DNA of 64,000 nucleotides from Glycomyces sambucus (GCF_900102815.1 NZ_FNGF01000005.1:124001-188000); one strand, 5' to 3'; counted from the first letter of the stretch, positions 39,626 to 50,189 are shown. Notes: generated by a model not told the origin, from the letters alone. Numbers and translations are program-made.

Positions 39626-41164
39626 CTAGCGCGGCCGGGGCTCCGGCGGGGTCTCCATGACCGCGTCGGGGCCGTGCCCGCCCTGGCCCATGAGCCGGTG
39701 CAGGGCCGGGCTGAACAGCGCGAGCACGACGGCGGTGAGGATCGCCAGGCCCGCGAGGATGTAGAAGAACGCCTGCTCGCCGACGCGCGGCACCAGGAAC
39801 GCGTACGCCTGCCCGCCCAGGGGCGTGCCGACGGCCGGGCCGAGGAACCACACGCCCATCAGCTGGCCCTTCAAGGTGGAGGGCGCGAGCTGCGTCGTCA
39901 CCGACAGGCCCACGGGCGAGACGCACAGTTCGCCCCACGTCAGCAGCAGGTACACGACGACCATCCAGCCGAGGGCGACGAGGACGCCGCCGTCGGCGCG
40001 GCCCTGGAGCCAGCCGAGGAATACCCACGACAGGCCGGTCAGGCCCACGCCGAGCGCGAACTTGTAGGCCGTCCCGAAGCCGGTGCCGGTCTTGAGCCAG
40101 ATCGCGCCGAAGATCGGGGAGAAGATCAGGATGAAGATCGAGTTGAAGTTCTGGACGCCGCCCGCGGGCAGGTGGAAGCCCCACGAGTCGAGGTCGACGG
40201 AGTTCGACGCGAACGCGGTGAGGATCGACCCCATCTGGAGGTACAGCATCCAGAACACGACCGAGGCGATGAACAGGCCCACGTAGGCGCGCAGGCCCGA
40301 CTTCTCGGCGGGCGTGACGTCCTTGGCCTGCCCGAAGATGTACACGAAGTACCAGACGGCGGCGACGATCGACAGGACCGTGACGACCGTGGGCACGGTC
40401 GAGAGCGTCAGGGTGCCCGTGGCGGCCCAGATCGCGACCGCCACCGCGGTGGCGACGAGCGCGATGACGACGACCCGCACGACCTTGCCGCGCTCGGCGC
40501 CTTCGAGGGGCCGGGAGGGGCCGATGCCGGTGTTCGTCAGGCGCGACCAGCCGCGCACGTACCACAGCAGGCCCAGCGCCATGCCGACCGCGGCGGCGCC
40601 GAAGCCCAGGTGCCAGCGGTCGTCCCCGGCGAGGTAGGGCGTGACGAGGATGCCGAGGAACCCGCCGAGGTTGATGCCCATGTAGAACACGGAGAACCCG
40701 GAGTCGCGGCGCGCGTCCGAGTCGCCGTCGTAGAGGCGCCCGACCATCACCGAGATGTTCGGTTTCAGCAGGCCCGAGCCGAGGACCACGAGGAACAGGC
40801 CGAAGAACACCAGGCCCGGTCCCTCCACGGGGATCGCCATGGAGATGTGGCCGCACATGATGATCACGCCGCCGATGAGGACCGCGCGGCGGGCGCCGAG
40901 CACCCGGTCGGCGAGCCACCCGCCCGGCAGCGACGTCAGGTACACCGCGCCCGAGTACAGCGAGGCGATCGGCACCGCGACCGTGTCGCTGAGCCCGAGC
41001 CCGTTCTGGAGGACGCTCGCGGTGAGGAACGTGAGCAGGATGCCCTGGAGGCCGTAGAAGCTGAACCGCTCCCACATCTCGGTGCCGAACAGGACGGCGA
41101 GCCCGCGCGGATGCCCGAAGAACGTCTTCTCCCGGCCGGCTGCGGGGTATTCGCGATGGGACAT
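39626..41164 (-). CDS. POT/PTR-family proton-dependent oligopeptide transporter
   Basis: 512 residues, about 14 predicted transmembrane helices. It has the signature FGTEMWERFSFYGLQGILLTFL (E-x-x-E-R-F type motif in helix 1), GGWLADRVLGARRAVLIGG (cytoplasmic loop 2-3) and FSVFYMGINLGGFLG, with GELCVSPVGLSVTTQLAP late, all PTR hallmarks. It imports di- and tripeptides with protons. Monocistronic and convergent with the phosphoesterase gene. Confidence 0.93.
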   Translation of the reverse strand: MSHREYPAAGREKTFFGHPRGLAVLFGTEMWERFSFYGLQGILLTFLTASVLQNGLGLSDTVAVPIASLYSGAVYLTSLPGGWLADRVLGARRAVLIGGVIIMCGHISMAIPVEGPGLVFFGLFLVVLGSGLLKPNISVMVGRLYDGDSDARRDSGFSVFYMGINLGGFLGILVTPYLAGDDRWHLGFGAAAVGMALGLLWYVRGWSRLTNTGIGPSRPLEGAERGKVVRVVVIALVATAVAVAIWAATGTLTLSTVPTVVTVLSIVAAVWYFVYIFGQAKDVTPAEKSGLRAYVGLFIASVVFWMLYLQMGSILTAFASNSVDLDSWGFHLPAGGVQNFNSIFILIFSPIFGAIWLKTGTGFGTAYKFALGVGLTGLSWVFLGWLQGRADGGVLVALGWMVVVYLLLTWGELCVSPVGLSVTTQLAPSTLKGQLMGVWFLGPAVGTPLGGQAYAFLVPRVGEQAFFYILAGLAILTAVVLALFSPALHRLMGQGGHGPDAVMETPPEPRPR

Positions 41165-41349
41165 CTCCGGCCCTCCCGTGTCGATCGGCGGCGTGCTCGC
41201 CTGTACCCGGCGCGGCGCGCGCCGACACCTGCCGACGCTAACCGCTCGCGCGACCCCGGGCGGGCGAATCGGACAACCCGGCCTCCACGCACGAATGCGC
41301 TGCGGCCGTTTGTCTGATATGCACCGTTACCTGGTCTACGATCCGGCCT

Positions 41350-42303
41350 ATGAGCGACGATCCTTACTGGAACTCCGGGCAGACCGAGGAGCCCTCCGGC
41401 CGCTTCTCCGGCGGCGACCCCCTCGTCACCGACACCTTCGAAGGCTGGTGGCACGCCTCCTTCGACACCGTCCAGCGCTCCTGGCGCACCGTCGGCCTCA
41501 TCCTCCTCATCGGGGTCGTCCTGCCCCGCTGGGTCCTCGGCGCCTACAACAACAACGTGCGCGCCCCCGAGCAGGACATCGTCGTCACCGACTGGGGGAC
41601 CTTCGTCCGCGAGTACACCCCCGGCGCCCTCGCCGGGCTCATCGGGCTCGTCCTCACCCTCGCGGTCCTGTACGTCTCCGGCGCGGCCGTCCTCGCCGCC
41701 GTCCGCACCGCCGCCGCCGAGGCCGCCGGCGGCTTCCTCAGCCTCGGCGAGGCGTTCCGCTTCGGCTTCAAGCGCGGCGGCAGGTTCTTCCTGTGGCTGC
41801 TCCTCGCCTGGGTCACCGTCGCCGCCGGCCTCGTCCTGTGCGTCCTGCCCGGCCTGTGGGCGATCTTCGCCCTCAGCCTCATGGCCCCCGCCGCCGTCTT
41901 CGAAGCCCACCGCAGCCCCTACGCGCGCTCGATCCAGCTCACCCACTCCGCGTTCTGGCCCGCCCTCGGACGCCTGTGCATCGTCGTCCTCGTCGCCATC
42001 GCCGCGAACGTCATCATCGCCCTCGTCGGCCTCCTCCTCGCCGGCCTCTGGCACGCGGTCTTCGCCGGCTGGCTCGCCGCCGTCCTCACCGTCGTCACCG
42101 AAGCGGTCATGGCGCTCCTGCTCCTGGCCCCCATGATCTGGATCGCCTCCGCCGCGCTCTGCACCTACGCGTGGCTGCGCGGCCGCGCCGAATCGGTCTC
42201 CGCCACGTCCCTCTCCGCCGAAGCCTCCGGCGCCGCCGCCCCCGGCGGCTACACCGGCCCCGGTGAACCCGGCCACCCCGGATCCCCCTCGCCCACCCCC
42301 TGA
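41350..42303 (+). CDS. Multi-pass membrane protein (glycerophosphodiester-phosphodiesterase membrane-domain-like)
   Basis: 317 residues. A 48-residue cytoplasmic head is followed by about six long hydrophobic helices with loops containing SLGEAFRFGFKRGGRFFLWLLL and LMAPAAVFEAHRSPYARSIQLTHSAFW, which match the DUF7544/YesL-like or GPDP membrane-domain group. The C-terminus is a Pro/Gly/Ser-rich tail. The ATG lies 7 bp after TACGAT (41337-41342) without a ribosome site, so it is probably leaderless. Function unknown. Confidence 0.72.
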   Translation: MSDDPYWNSGQTEEPSGRFSGGDPLVTDTFEGWWHASFDTVQRSWRTVGLILLIGVVLPRWVLGAYNNNVRAPEQDIVVTDWGTFVREYTPGALAGLIGLVLTLAVLYVSGAAVLAAVRTAAAEAAGGFLSLGEAFRFGFKRGGRFFLWLLLAWVTVAAGLVLCVLPGLWAIFALSLMAPAAVFEAHRSPYARSIQLTHSAFWPALGRLCIVVLVAIAANVIIALVGLLLAGLWHAVFAGWLAAVLTVVTEAVMALLLLAPMIWIASAALCTYAWLRGRAESVSATSLSAEASGAAAPGGYTGPGEPGHPGSPSPTP

Positions 42304-42332
42304 ACGGGACGCGCACCACCGCCACACGCACC

Positions 42333-42359
42333 GGACGCCGGGGCCCCGCCCCGGCGTCC
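42333..42359 (+). terminator. Terminator before the groEL promoter
   Basis: Perfect 11-bp stem (42333-42343 with 42349-42359), 30 bp after the membrane-protein stop. Confidence 0.78.
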
Positions 42360-42390
42360 GCGCCCCCCACCACTGATTCCGCGCCCCGGA

Positions 42391-42416
42391 TTGGCACTCT
42401 CAAGGCGAGAGTGCTA
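42391..42416. promoter_or_regulatory. CIRCE element 1 (HrcA operator)
   Basis: TTGGCACTC-N9-GAGTGCTA, the HrcA consensus arms, 144 bp before groEL. Confidence 0.93.
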
Positions 42417-42425
42417 TACCTGGAC

Positions 42426-42452
42426 CTGGCACTCGCCGCTGGGGAGTGCTAA
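42426..42452. promoter_or_regulatory. CIRCE element 2 (HrcA operator)
   Basis: CTGGCACTC-N9-GAGTGCTAA, 35 bp downstream of CIRCE 1. Two CIRCE copies over one promoter give tight HrcA repression relieved on heat shock. Confidence 0.93.
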
Positions 42453-42463
42453 ACACGCGATGA

Positions 42464-44187
<1,724 letters not shown>

Positions 44188-44188
<1 letters not shown>

Positions 44189-44210
44189 AGCAGCCCTTCA
44201 GGGTTGCTTA
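44188..44210 (+). terminator. First hairpin after groEL
   Basis: AAGCAGCCC-TTCA-GGGTTGCTT, 9-bp stem with one mismatch, overlapping the last base of the stop codon. Confidence 0.5.
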
Positions 44211-44233
44211 CTCGGGCCGACTGAGTACCGCGA

Positions 44234-44277
44234 GGGAGGACCGCTCACTGTAAAGTGAGTGGTTCTCCCTTTCTCTG
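44234..44277 (+). terminator. Intrinsic terminator of groEL
   Basis: 16-bp stem (44234-44249 with 44254-44269, a few mismatches, GTAA loop) followed by a T-rich tail (TTTCTCTGT). This is the clearest Rho-independent terminator in the window. Confidence 0.88.
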
Positions 44278-44303
44278 TACTGGCTGCCAGTGCAGACGGC
44301 GCA

Positions 44304-44350
44304 GCCGCTGCGCAAGCGGCATACCGCCCCAACCACGGGCGGTATGCCGC
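44304..44350 (+). promoter_or_regulatory. Alternative stem-loops upstream of the beta-helix gene
   Basis: GCCGCT (44304-44309) can pair with AGCGGC (44315-44320), while GCGGCATACCGCCC (44316-44329) pairs perfectly with 44337-44350. The two stems share 44316-44320 and exclude each other. This resembles an attenuator, or a bidirectional terminator. It lies about 95 bp before the next start, but that gene's own -10 (TAACCT, 44433-44438) is downstream of it. Confidence 0.4.
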
Positions 44351-44444
44351 GACGGCGCCCCCACGCGAACAACGCCCGAAATGTTTGCGCACCAGCCGAT
44401 TCGGGCCCCTTCACACCGTGTGCGGCAACAGCTAACCTGTCCAC

Positions 44445-46343
44445 GTGCCCCCCACACGCCTCACCGCCCCCGGCGCCGACCGCCGCCTCGCCGCACTCGC
44501 CCTCATGACCGGCGTCCTCGCCGTCCTCGTCTTCACCTGCTACGTCGGCGGCACCGCCACCGAGAGCCGCATCGCCGAACCCGACCCCTTCCCCGCCCTC
44601 CCCGCCACCGCCGCACCCCCCGCGTTCCGCGACGACGGCGACCTCCTCCTCGTCTGCACCGCCGACCACGAGGACTTCACCGAACGCAACGCCGGCGTCA
44701 ACTACAACGAGCGCATCGGCAACGAACGCCTCCAAGAGGACTGCCTCGCCGACGGCCACCGCGACCTCGCCGCCGCCATCGCCGCCGCACAGCCCGGCAC
44801 CCGCATCCAAGTCCTCCCCGGCCACTACACCACCGACACCGCCATCGTCGTCGAGACCACCGACCTCCAGATCGAAGGACTCGGCGACACCCCCGACGAC
44901 GTCCAGATCGCCGCCCGCTTCAGCGCCGACACCGTCCTCACCGCCCACGCCGCCTCCGGCCTCTACCTCCAAGGCATCGCCTTCGGCCAGGCCCGCGGCG
45001 CCGCCCTCCGCCTCACCGCCGTCGAAAGCGCCGCCCTCGTCGAAGTCGGCGCCTTCCAGAGCGACGGCGCCGGCCTCCACATCGCCGACTCCACCGGCGT
45101 CGCCCTCACCGACTGCCGCGCCGACACCGCCGACACCGCCGGCATCCTCATCGAGAACTCCGGCGTCGCCGTCACCGGCTGCGAAGCCACCGGCAACGGC
45201 GCCGGCATCGAGATCCGCGGCACCGCCACCACCGCCACCGCCACCGCGAACCGCCTGCACGACAACACCACCGGCCTCGTCATCACCGACACCGGCCCCA
45301 CCGCCGAAGTCACCGCCGACGACAACGTCGTCTACGGCAACAACACCGACGACTACCACCGCCTCGGCACCAGCGCCTGCGACCCCGCCGAACGCGACTG
45401 GACCGACCCCGCCCTCTGCCCCGACCGCACCTACCCCAGCGGCGTCGGCATCCTCGTCGCCGACGGCACCGGCACCACCGTCACCGGCAACCGCATCTGG
45501 AACCAGCAGACCGCCGCCGTCGCCGCCTGGGGCACCCCCGGCCAGGAGACCGGCCTCGGCGGCGACCGCAACACCTTCAGCGACAACACCTACGGCGAAC
45601 GCGAAGACGGCGCCCGCCACCGCAACCGCCTCGACCTCTGGTGGGACGGCACCGGCGTCGGCAACTGCTTCGACGAACCCCGCACCCACCGCACCACCCC
45701 CGCCGTCCTCCCGCCCTGCGGCACCGACACCGCCCGCGTCATCGGCGACCCCCTCCGCACCCTCAAAGCCGCCGAATGCGGCCTCCAGAGCACCGACGAC
45801 CTCTCCCGCACCTGCGACTGGCTCGGCGCCCGCTTCACCGACCGCCTCGAATTCCAGGCCGCCGTCGCCTTCGCCGCCGTCCTCCTCTTCCTCGCCGGCG
45901 CCGGCTGGCTCGGCGCCGCACGCTCCCCCAACCCGCCCCGCGCCGGAGCGATGACCTTCTCCGCCATCGCCACCGGATGCGGCGCCCTCCTCTTCGTCCT
46001 CGCCGTCTGGTCCGGCCGCGCCGACTACGAAGCCCTCGCCGTCGCCCTCTGGGGCTTCGGCTGGCTCCTCGCCGGACGCTCCTGGTACGGCTCCGGCGTC
46101 CGCTTCCTCGGCGCCTTCACCCTCCTCATCGGCGCCCTCGCCGTCCTCGACGCCGTCGACCGCGGCATCGCCACCCTCTCCCCGATGCCCGTCGCCCCCG
46201 CCTGGCTCTGGATCGCCCTCCTCCCCTTGTGGACGCTCTTCGCCCTCGGCGCCGCCTTCGGCCCCCGCCGCGTCCACGACACCCCCGCCCCGATCGAACG
46301 CACCCCCGTCACCGCCCCCGCCAGCGACCGCTGGGACTACTGA
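44445..46343 (+). CDS. Right-handed beta-helix repeat protein with C-terminal transmembrane helices
   Basis: 632 residues. An N-terminal membrane helix (LAALALMTGVLAVLVFTCYVGG, about 16-37) precedes a pectin-lyase-like beta-helix (about 105-400) with short repeats such as TTDLQIEGLGDTP, SGVAVTGCEATGNGAGIEIRG and DNTTGLVITDTG. Four or five further helices follow from about 470 (AAVAFAAVLLFLAGAGWLG and later). The tail is polar. It could bind or cleave a cell-surface polysaccharide. Codon use is extremely GC-biased (nearly every third base C). The GTG lies 6 bp after TAACCT without a ribosome site (leaderless). Confidence 0.78.
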   Translation: MPPTRLTAPGADRRLAALALMTGVLAVLVFTCYVGGTATESRIAEPDPFPALPATAAPPAFRDDGDLLLVCTADHEDFTERNAGVNYNERIGNERLQEDCLADGHRDLAAAIAAAQPGTRIQVLPGHYTTDTAIVVETTDLQIEGLGDTPDDVQIAARFSADTVLTAHAASGLYLQGIAFGQARGAALRLTAVESAALVEVGAFQSDGAGLHIADSTGVALTDCRADTADTAGILIENSGVAVTGCEATGNGAGIEIRGTATTATATANRLHDNTTGLVITDTGPTAEVTADDNVVYGNNTDDYHRLGTSACDPAERDWTDPALCPDRTYPSGVGILVADGTGTTVTGNRIWNQQTAAVAAWGTPGQETGLGGDRNTFSDNTYGEREDGARHRNRLDLWWDGTGVGNCFDEPRTHRTTPAVLPPCGTDTARVIGDPLRTLKAAECGLQSTDDLSRTCDWLGARFTDRLEFQAAVAFAAVLLFLAGAGWLGAARSPNPPRAGAMTFSAIATGCGALLFVLAVWSGRADYEALAVALWGFGWLLAGRSWYGSGVRFLGAFTLLIGALAVLDAVDRGIATLSPMPVAPAWLWIALLPLWTLFALGAAFGPRRVHDTPAPIERTPVTAPASDRWDY

Positions 46344-46444
46344 CCGCCCCTCCACCGCACCACCACTCAAGCCCGGCCCCGGGCCCGGCCGCCCGAAACG
46401 CTCTGCGAAAGCGGGGTACCGCCCGATCGCGTACTGTTGCCCCC

Positions 46445-46645
46445 ATGACTTGGACCTGGAAGCTCGAAGACGCCGAAGGCAACACGCTCGACACCCCCGA
46501 CAGCGACCTGGGCAGCCAGGGCGACGCCGAATCATGGCTCGGCGAGCGCTGGCGCGAATTCGCCGAGCAGGGCGCCTCGACCGCGGTCCTCCAGGAGGAC
46601 GGCAAGACCGTCTACCGCATGGACCTCACCCCCGCCGAGGAGTAG
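46445..46645 (+). CDS. Small conserved actinobacterial protein
   Basis: 66 residues, TWTWKLEDAEGNTLDTPDSDLGSQGDAESWLGERWREFAEQGASTAVLQEDGKTVYRMDL. Short proteins of this pattern are widespread in actinobacteria and have no known role. TACTGT (46432-46437) ends 7 bp before the ATG, and there is no ribosome site, so it is probably leaderless. Beta-hairpin plus helix predicted; no motif. Confidence 0.75.
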   Translation: MTWTWKLEDAEGNTLDTPDSDLGSQGDAESWLGERWREFAEQGASTAVLQEDGKTVYRMDLTPAEE

Positions 46646-47105
46646 CCGGAGGGCCCAGAAGGCGAACGGTCCGGCCGCCGCGGCGGCCCGCCGCACACGC
46701 CCGCCGGCGAGGCAGGGCGGTGCGCCGCACCCGATCCGTCCGCGACATGGCACGGCACGCGCTCGCGCAGCCGCCGCGCTCGCCCACCGCCGCGAAACAG
46801 CGGGTTCACCGCGCTCGCCGCGGGGCCGCCGCACGCCGATGTCGCACCCCGCGGGCACGCTTGTGAACGGGGGCGACCGAGCACCGACACCCCCGACCTC
46901 GGGGGCCGGAGCGCGTCCAGGACACCGGTCCGCCCTGCCGGGCCCGTCTCAGCACTACCCCGCCCCACAAGACGGACGCCGGGGGCGGAGCGCCGCCGGG
47001 CCCGACCCGGCACCGTAAGCCCCTCGTCCATGCACCGTCCCCGCCCCATGAGACCGGGACCATGAGCGTCGCCGATCGGCCCCGGCCCGTAATAGGCTGG
47101 GCCGT
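46646..47105. other. Intergenic region, no supported gene
   Basis: 460 bp between the 66-residue protein and the AAA ATPase. Several frames are open by GC bias only. TAGGCT at 47093-47098 is the likely -10 of the next gene, 7 bp before its GTG. Nothing else recognised. Confidence 0.6.
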
Positions 47106-49397
47106 GTGACCGACACAGGCACCCTCACACTGACCGCCACGCGCGCCCGCGCCGCCCTCGACGCGCGCCGCGGGATCGTCCGCCTCCACCCCGAAGCCCT
47201 CACCGCGCTGGGCCTGCGGCCCGGCGACGCCGTCGGGATCACGGGGCGGCGCACGACCGCCGCGATCGCGCTCGAAGCCGACCGGTACGCCTCCCGCCGC
47301 GCCCTCTACGCCGACGACCTCACCCTCGGCAACATCGGCGCCCGCGACGGCGACCCGGTGCGGCTCGCGCCCGTCGACCTGGCCGCCGCCGACCGGGTGG
47401 TCCTGTCCGGCCCGGCCACCGCCGTCGCCGTGATCGACCCGGACACGCTCCGGCTCGCGCTCCTGTCGAAGGTCGTGTGCGAAGGCGACGACGTCTCCCT
47501 CCTGCCGATCGAACTCGGCTCCGCCCGCGACGCCGTCACCGCCACCCGCCGGACCCTCAACAACACCCTCGGCATGGGCTGGACCACCATGGTGCTCAAC
47601 GTGGTCGAGTCCAACCCGCCCCGCGGCGCCATGATCACCTCAGACACCCGCGTCGAATGGCAGCACGAGATCCGCGGCAGCGTCGACCTCCCCGCCGACC
47701 TCCCGCTCCCCGCCGGACGCGCCGCCGGCACCCGCATGCCGGCCTCCTACGGCGGCAACGCCAGCGCCTCCCGTCCACGCCCCGAGAGCCGCGCCCCGCT
47801 CGCCGACTCCCGTGCGCCCGAAGCGGTCCCGGGCGTCGCGACCATCCCCTACGACGAACTCGCGGGCGCGAAGATCCCCGCCGAAGAACTCCGCGAACTC
47901 CTCGACCTCGGCTTCAACCACCGCGAAGTCCTCAAGGTCGTCGGCACCGACATGGCCCTCGGCGTGCTCGTCTCAGGCCCCTCGGGAGCCGGGAAGGCCA
48001 CGATCGTCCGCTCCGTCGCCGAAGCGGTCGGCGCCGGCGTCAGCGAGATCTCCGGCTCCGACCTCGCCGCCCTGGAGGCGAACGCCGCCGCCGACCGGCT
48101 CCGCTCGGCCGTCGCCGCGCTCACCGTCCCCGGGGTGCTCCTGGTCCGCGGGGTCGAGCACCTGGCCCCGGCCGCGCGCCGCACCCCGTTGGGCACCATG
48201 TTCTCCCGCCTCGTCGAGGAGATCCTGGCCGAGCCCGGCGAGCACGCGGTGGTGTGCACGACCGCGCAGGTCGAGGACGTCGACGCGGGGCTCCGCTCCC
48301 GCCTCGAACACGAGGTCGTCGTCCCGATGCCCGACTCCGAGGCCCGCCGCGACCTGCTCGTCTACTTCACCCGCTCGATGAAAGTCGCCGAGGACGTGAA
48401 ACTGGAATCCGTGGCCCACCGGGCCCCCGGCTACGTCGCCTCCGACCTCGCCGTGATGGTCCGCGAGGCCGGCGTCCGGGCCGCCCTGCGAGCCAAGGAA
48501 GGCGGCGCGACGGCCCTCCAGAACACGGACTTCGACGGGGCCCTGGAGTCGGTGCGCCCCACCAGCCTCGCCGGGGACTCGGTCGAACTCGGCGGGCTCA
48601 CGCTCGCCGACGTCGGCGGCATGGAGGCCCTGAAGCAGACGCTCACAGAGACCGTGCTGTGGCCGCTCACGTACCCGGACGCGTTCACCCGCCTGGGGAT
48701 CGAGGCCCCGCGCGGGATCCTCCTCTACGGGCCCCCCGGGTGCGGGAAGACGTACATCGTGCGCGCGGTCGCGGGGGAGGGCCACGCGAACGTCATGAGC
48801 GTCAAGGGTTCCGAGCTGCTGAACAAATGGGTCGGCGAGTCGGAGAAGAACGTGCGCGAACTCTTCCGGCGCGCCCGCCAGGCCAGCCCCACCCTGATGT
48901 TCTTCGACGAACTCGACGCGCTGGCCCCCGTGCGCGGGGGCGGCACCGACGGCGGCACCGCCGACCGGGTCGTGGCGGCCCTGCTCACCGAACTCGACGG
49001 GGCCGAGGCCCTGCGCGACGTCGTGGTCGTCGGCGCCACCAACCGCCCCGACATGATCGACCCCGCGCTGCTGCGCCCGGGACGCCTCGAACGCCTCGTC
49101 TACGTCCCGCCGCCGGACGCCCACGGCCGCGCGGACATCCTGCGGGCCAACGCGAAGAACGTCCCGTTCGCCGACGACGTCGACCTCGACGCGGTCGCCG
49201 ACGAGCTGTGGCTCTACTCGGCCGCCGACTGCGCGGCCCTGGTCCGCGAGGCCGCCCTGACGGCCATGCGGGAATCCCTCGACGCCAGCATCGTCACGGC
49301 CTCCCACGTCGAGCAGGCGATGGAACGCGTCCGCCCGAGCCTGGACCCCGAGCAGCTCGAATACCTGGAGAACTACGCCCAGACCCGCGAGGGCTAG
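47106..49397 (+). CDS. CDC48-like AAA ATPase with two ATPase modules
   Basis: 763 residues. An N-domain with a double-psi-beta-barrel pattern (about 8-95: ARGIVRLHPEALTALGLRPGDAVGITGRR) leads to D1 and D2. D1 (about 250-450) has an intact Walker A GPSGAGKAT, but the Walker B is VLLVRGVEHL instead of hhhhDE, so it probably cannot hydrolyse ATP. D2 (about 500-750) is complete, with GPPGCGKT, LMFFDELDAL, sensor NRPDMIDPALLRPGRLERL (Arg finger) and pore motif near KWVGESEKNV. It should unfold or remodel protein complexes. GTG start 7 bp after TAGGCT, no ribosome site (leaderless). Confidence 0.9.
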   Translation: MTDTGTLTLTATRARAALDARRGIVRLHPEALTALGLRPGDAVGITGRRTTAAIALEADRYASRRALYADDLTLGNIGARDGDPVRLAPVDLAAADRVVLSGPATAVAVIDPDTLRLALLSKVVCEGDDVSLLPIELGSARDAVTATRRTLNNTLGMGWTTMVLNVVESNPPRGAMITSDTRVEWQHEIRGSVDLPADLPLPAGRAAGTRMPASYGGNASASRPRPESRAPLADSRAPEAVPGVATIPYDELAGAKIPAEELRELLDLGFNHREVLKVVGTDMALGVLVSGPSGAGKATIVRSVAEAVGAGVSEISGSDLAALEANAAADRLRSAVAALTVPGVLLVRGVEHLAPAARRTPLGTMFSRLVEEILAEPGEHAVVCTTAQVEDVDAGLRSRLEHEVVVPMPDSEARRDLLVYFTRSMKVAEDVKLESVAHRAPGYVASDLAVMVREAGVRAALRAKEGGATALQNTDFDGALESVRPTSLAGDSVELGGLTLADVGGMEALKQTLTETVLWPLTYPDAFTRLGIEAPRGILLYGPPGCGKTYIVRAVAGEGHANVMSVKGSELLNKWVGESEKNVRELFRRARQASPTLMFFDELDALAPVRGGGTDGGTADRVVAALLTELDGAEALRDVVVVGATNRPDMIDPALLRPGRLERLVYVPPPDAHGRADILRANAKNVPFADDVDLDAVADELWLYSAADCAALVREAALTAMRESLDASIVTASHVEQAMERVRPSLDPEQLEYLENYAQTREG

Positions 49398-49429
49398 AGC
49401 GGGGAGCCGCAGGGCCCGTCGGCGTCCCC

Positions 49430-49690
49430 GGGCCCGGATCCGGATACGGACCCGGGGCCGGACCCGGGCCCGAGTTCGGGCCTGGGCCCCGAGTGCGGGC
49501 CTGGGCCCAGGGACGGGCCCGAGTTCGGGCCTGGGCCGGAGTTCGGGCCTGGGCCCCCGTCCGATTCTGGGCCTGGCCCCGAGTTGAGCATGGGCCCGAT
49601 TCTGGGCCAGGGCCAGGGCCTGAGCTTGGGGCCGAGTGCGAGTTCGAGTTCGCGAGTTCGAGTTCGGGTTCGGGTTTTTGGGTTGCTCGG
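49430..49690. repeat. Degenerate G-rich tandem repeats
   Basis: Many copies of an 18-19 bp unit containing GAGTTCGGGCCTGGGCC variants (around 49472, 49491, 49521, 49539), decaying downstream into GAGTTC/GGGTTC hexamers (49640-49690). Frames through it encode Gly-Pro-rich low-complexity peptide only, so I treat it as non-coding. Confidence 0.75.
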
Positions 49691-49885
49691 GTTCGGTTTG
49701 GTTGTGGTGCGGGCGGTCGGCCTCGTCAGGTCGGCCGCCCGCGGTGCTCCGCGCGGAGCGGGTGTGTCGACGGGGACCCGGGCGCGGGTGGCTTCCCGCG
49801 CTGTTCGGGCCTCGGTATGGAGCGACGTTTCGCGAATCCCCTTGTGTCGCCGCCATCCCGCCGACAGCGGATGACGTTTTTGCTA

Positions 49886-49911
49886 TCCACTACAACAGAA
49901 CGGGTAGTGGA
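49886..49911. repeat. 26-bp dyad TCCACTAC...GTAGTGGA
   Basis: Perfect 8-bp arms (49886-49893 and 49904-49911) separated by 10 bp, 24 bp before the DnaA boxes. Confidence 0.6.
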
Positions 49912-49934
49912 ATGGCGAATGCGAAGTTCCTACT

Positions 49935-49964
49935 TGTGGATAACTTTTGACCAAGTGTGGATAA
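49935..49964 (+). promoter_or_regulatory. Two DnaA boxes in direct orientation
   Basis: TGTGGATAA (reverse of consensus TTATCCACA) occurs at 49935-49943 and 49956-49964, start-to-start 21 bp (two helical turns). No dnaA or dnaN gene is near, so this is not oriC. It may titrate DnaA or link the neighbouring promoter to replication. Confidence 0.65.
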
Positions 49965-50102
49965 CGGTGGCCTGTGGGGTGGTTTCTTCGGGGTGGAGGG
50001 GTCGGCGGGTGGGGCTTACCGGGGGTGGGTGGTTGCTGATCGGGTGAGCCGCGTGGTGTTTTTCCTGGTGATGGGGCCAGTGGAGATATGGTGCTCAAAA
50101 TC

Positions 50103-50170
50103 GAGAGCGGTGCTCTTGTTTTTCTCTCGGATGTGTGCGATCGTTGTTCTCAACAGAGAGCGGTGCTCTC
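50103..50170. promoter_or_regulatory. Twin palindromic operator upstream of the epimerase gene
   Basis: GAGAGCGGTGCTCTt (50103-50117) and GAGAGCGGTGCTCTC (50156-50170) are 53 bp apart. Each is a palindrome with arms AGAGC / GCTCT, typical of TetR- or MarR-family sites. The second ends 19 bp before the ATG. No regulator is adjacent. Confidence 0.75.
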
Positions 50171-50189
50171 GTTTATGAAGGGAACCCCC

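Larger units (their letters stand above)
49398..50189. other. Large non-coding region
   Basis: About 790 bp with no supported gene. It contains G-rich degenerate repeats (49430-49690), a 26-bp dyad (49886-49911), two DnaA boxes (49935-49964) and the twin operator of the next gene (50103-50170). Composition shifts from extreme GC to a mixed, T-rich sequence after 49650. Confidence 0.75.

Noticed and set aside
49394-49591. Gly-Pro repeat protein encoded by the G-rich repeats
   Set aside because: All frames through the repeats give low complexity; no start signals or homology, and unit length is not a multiple of three.
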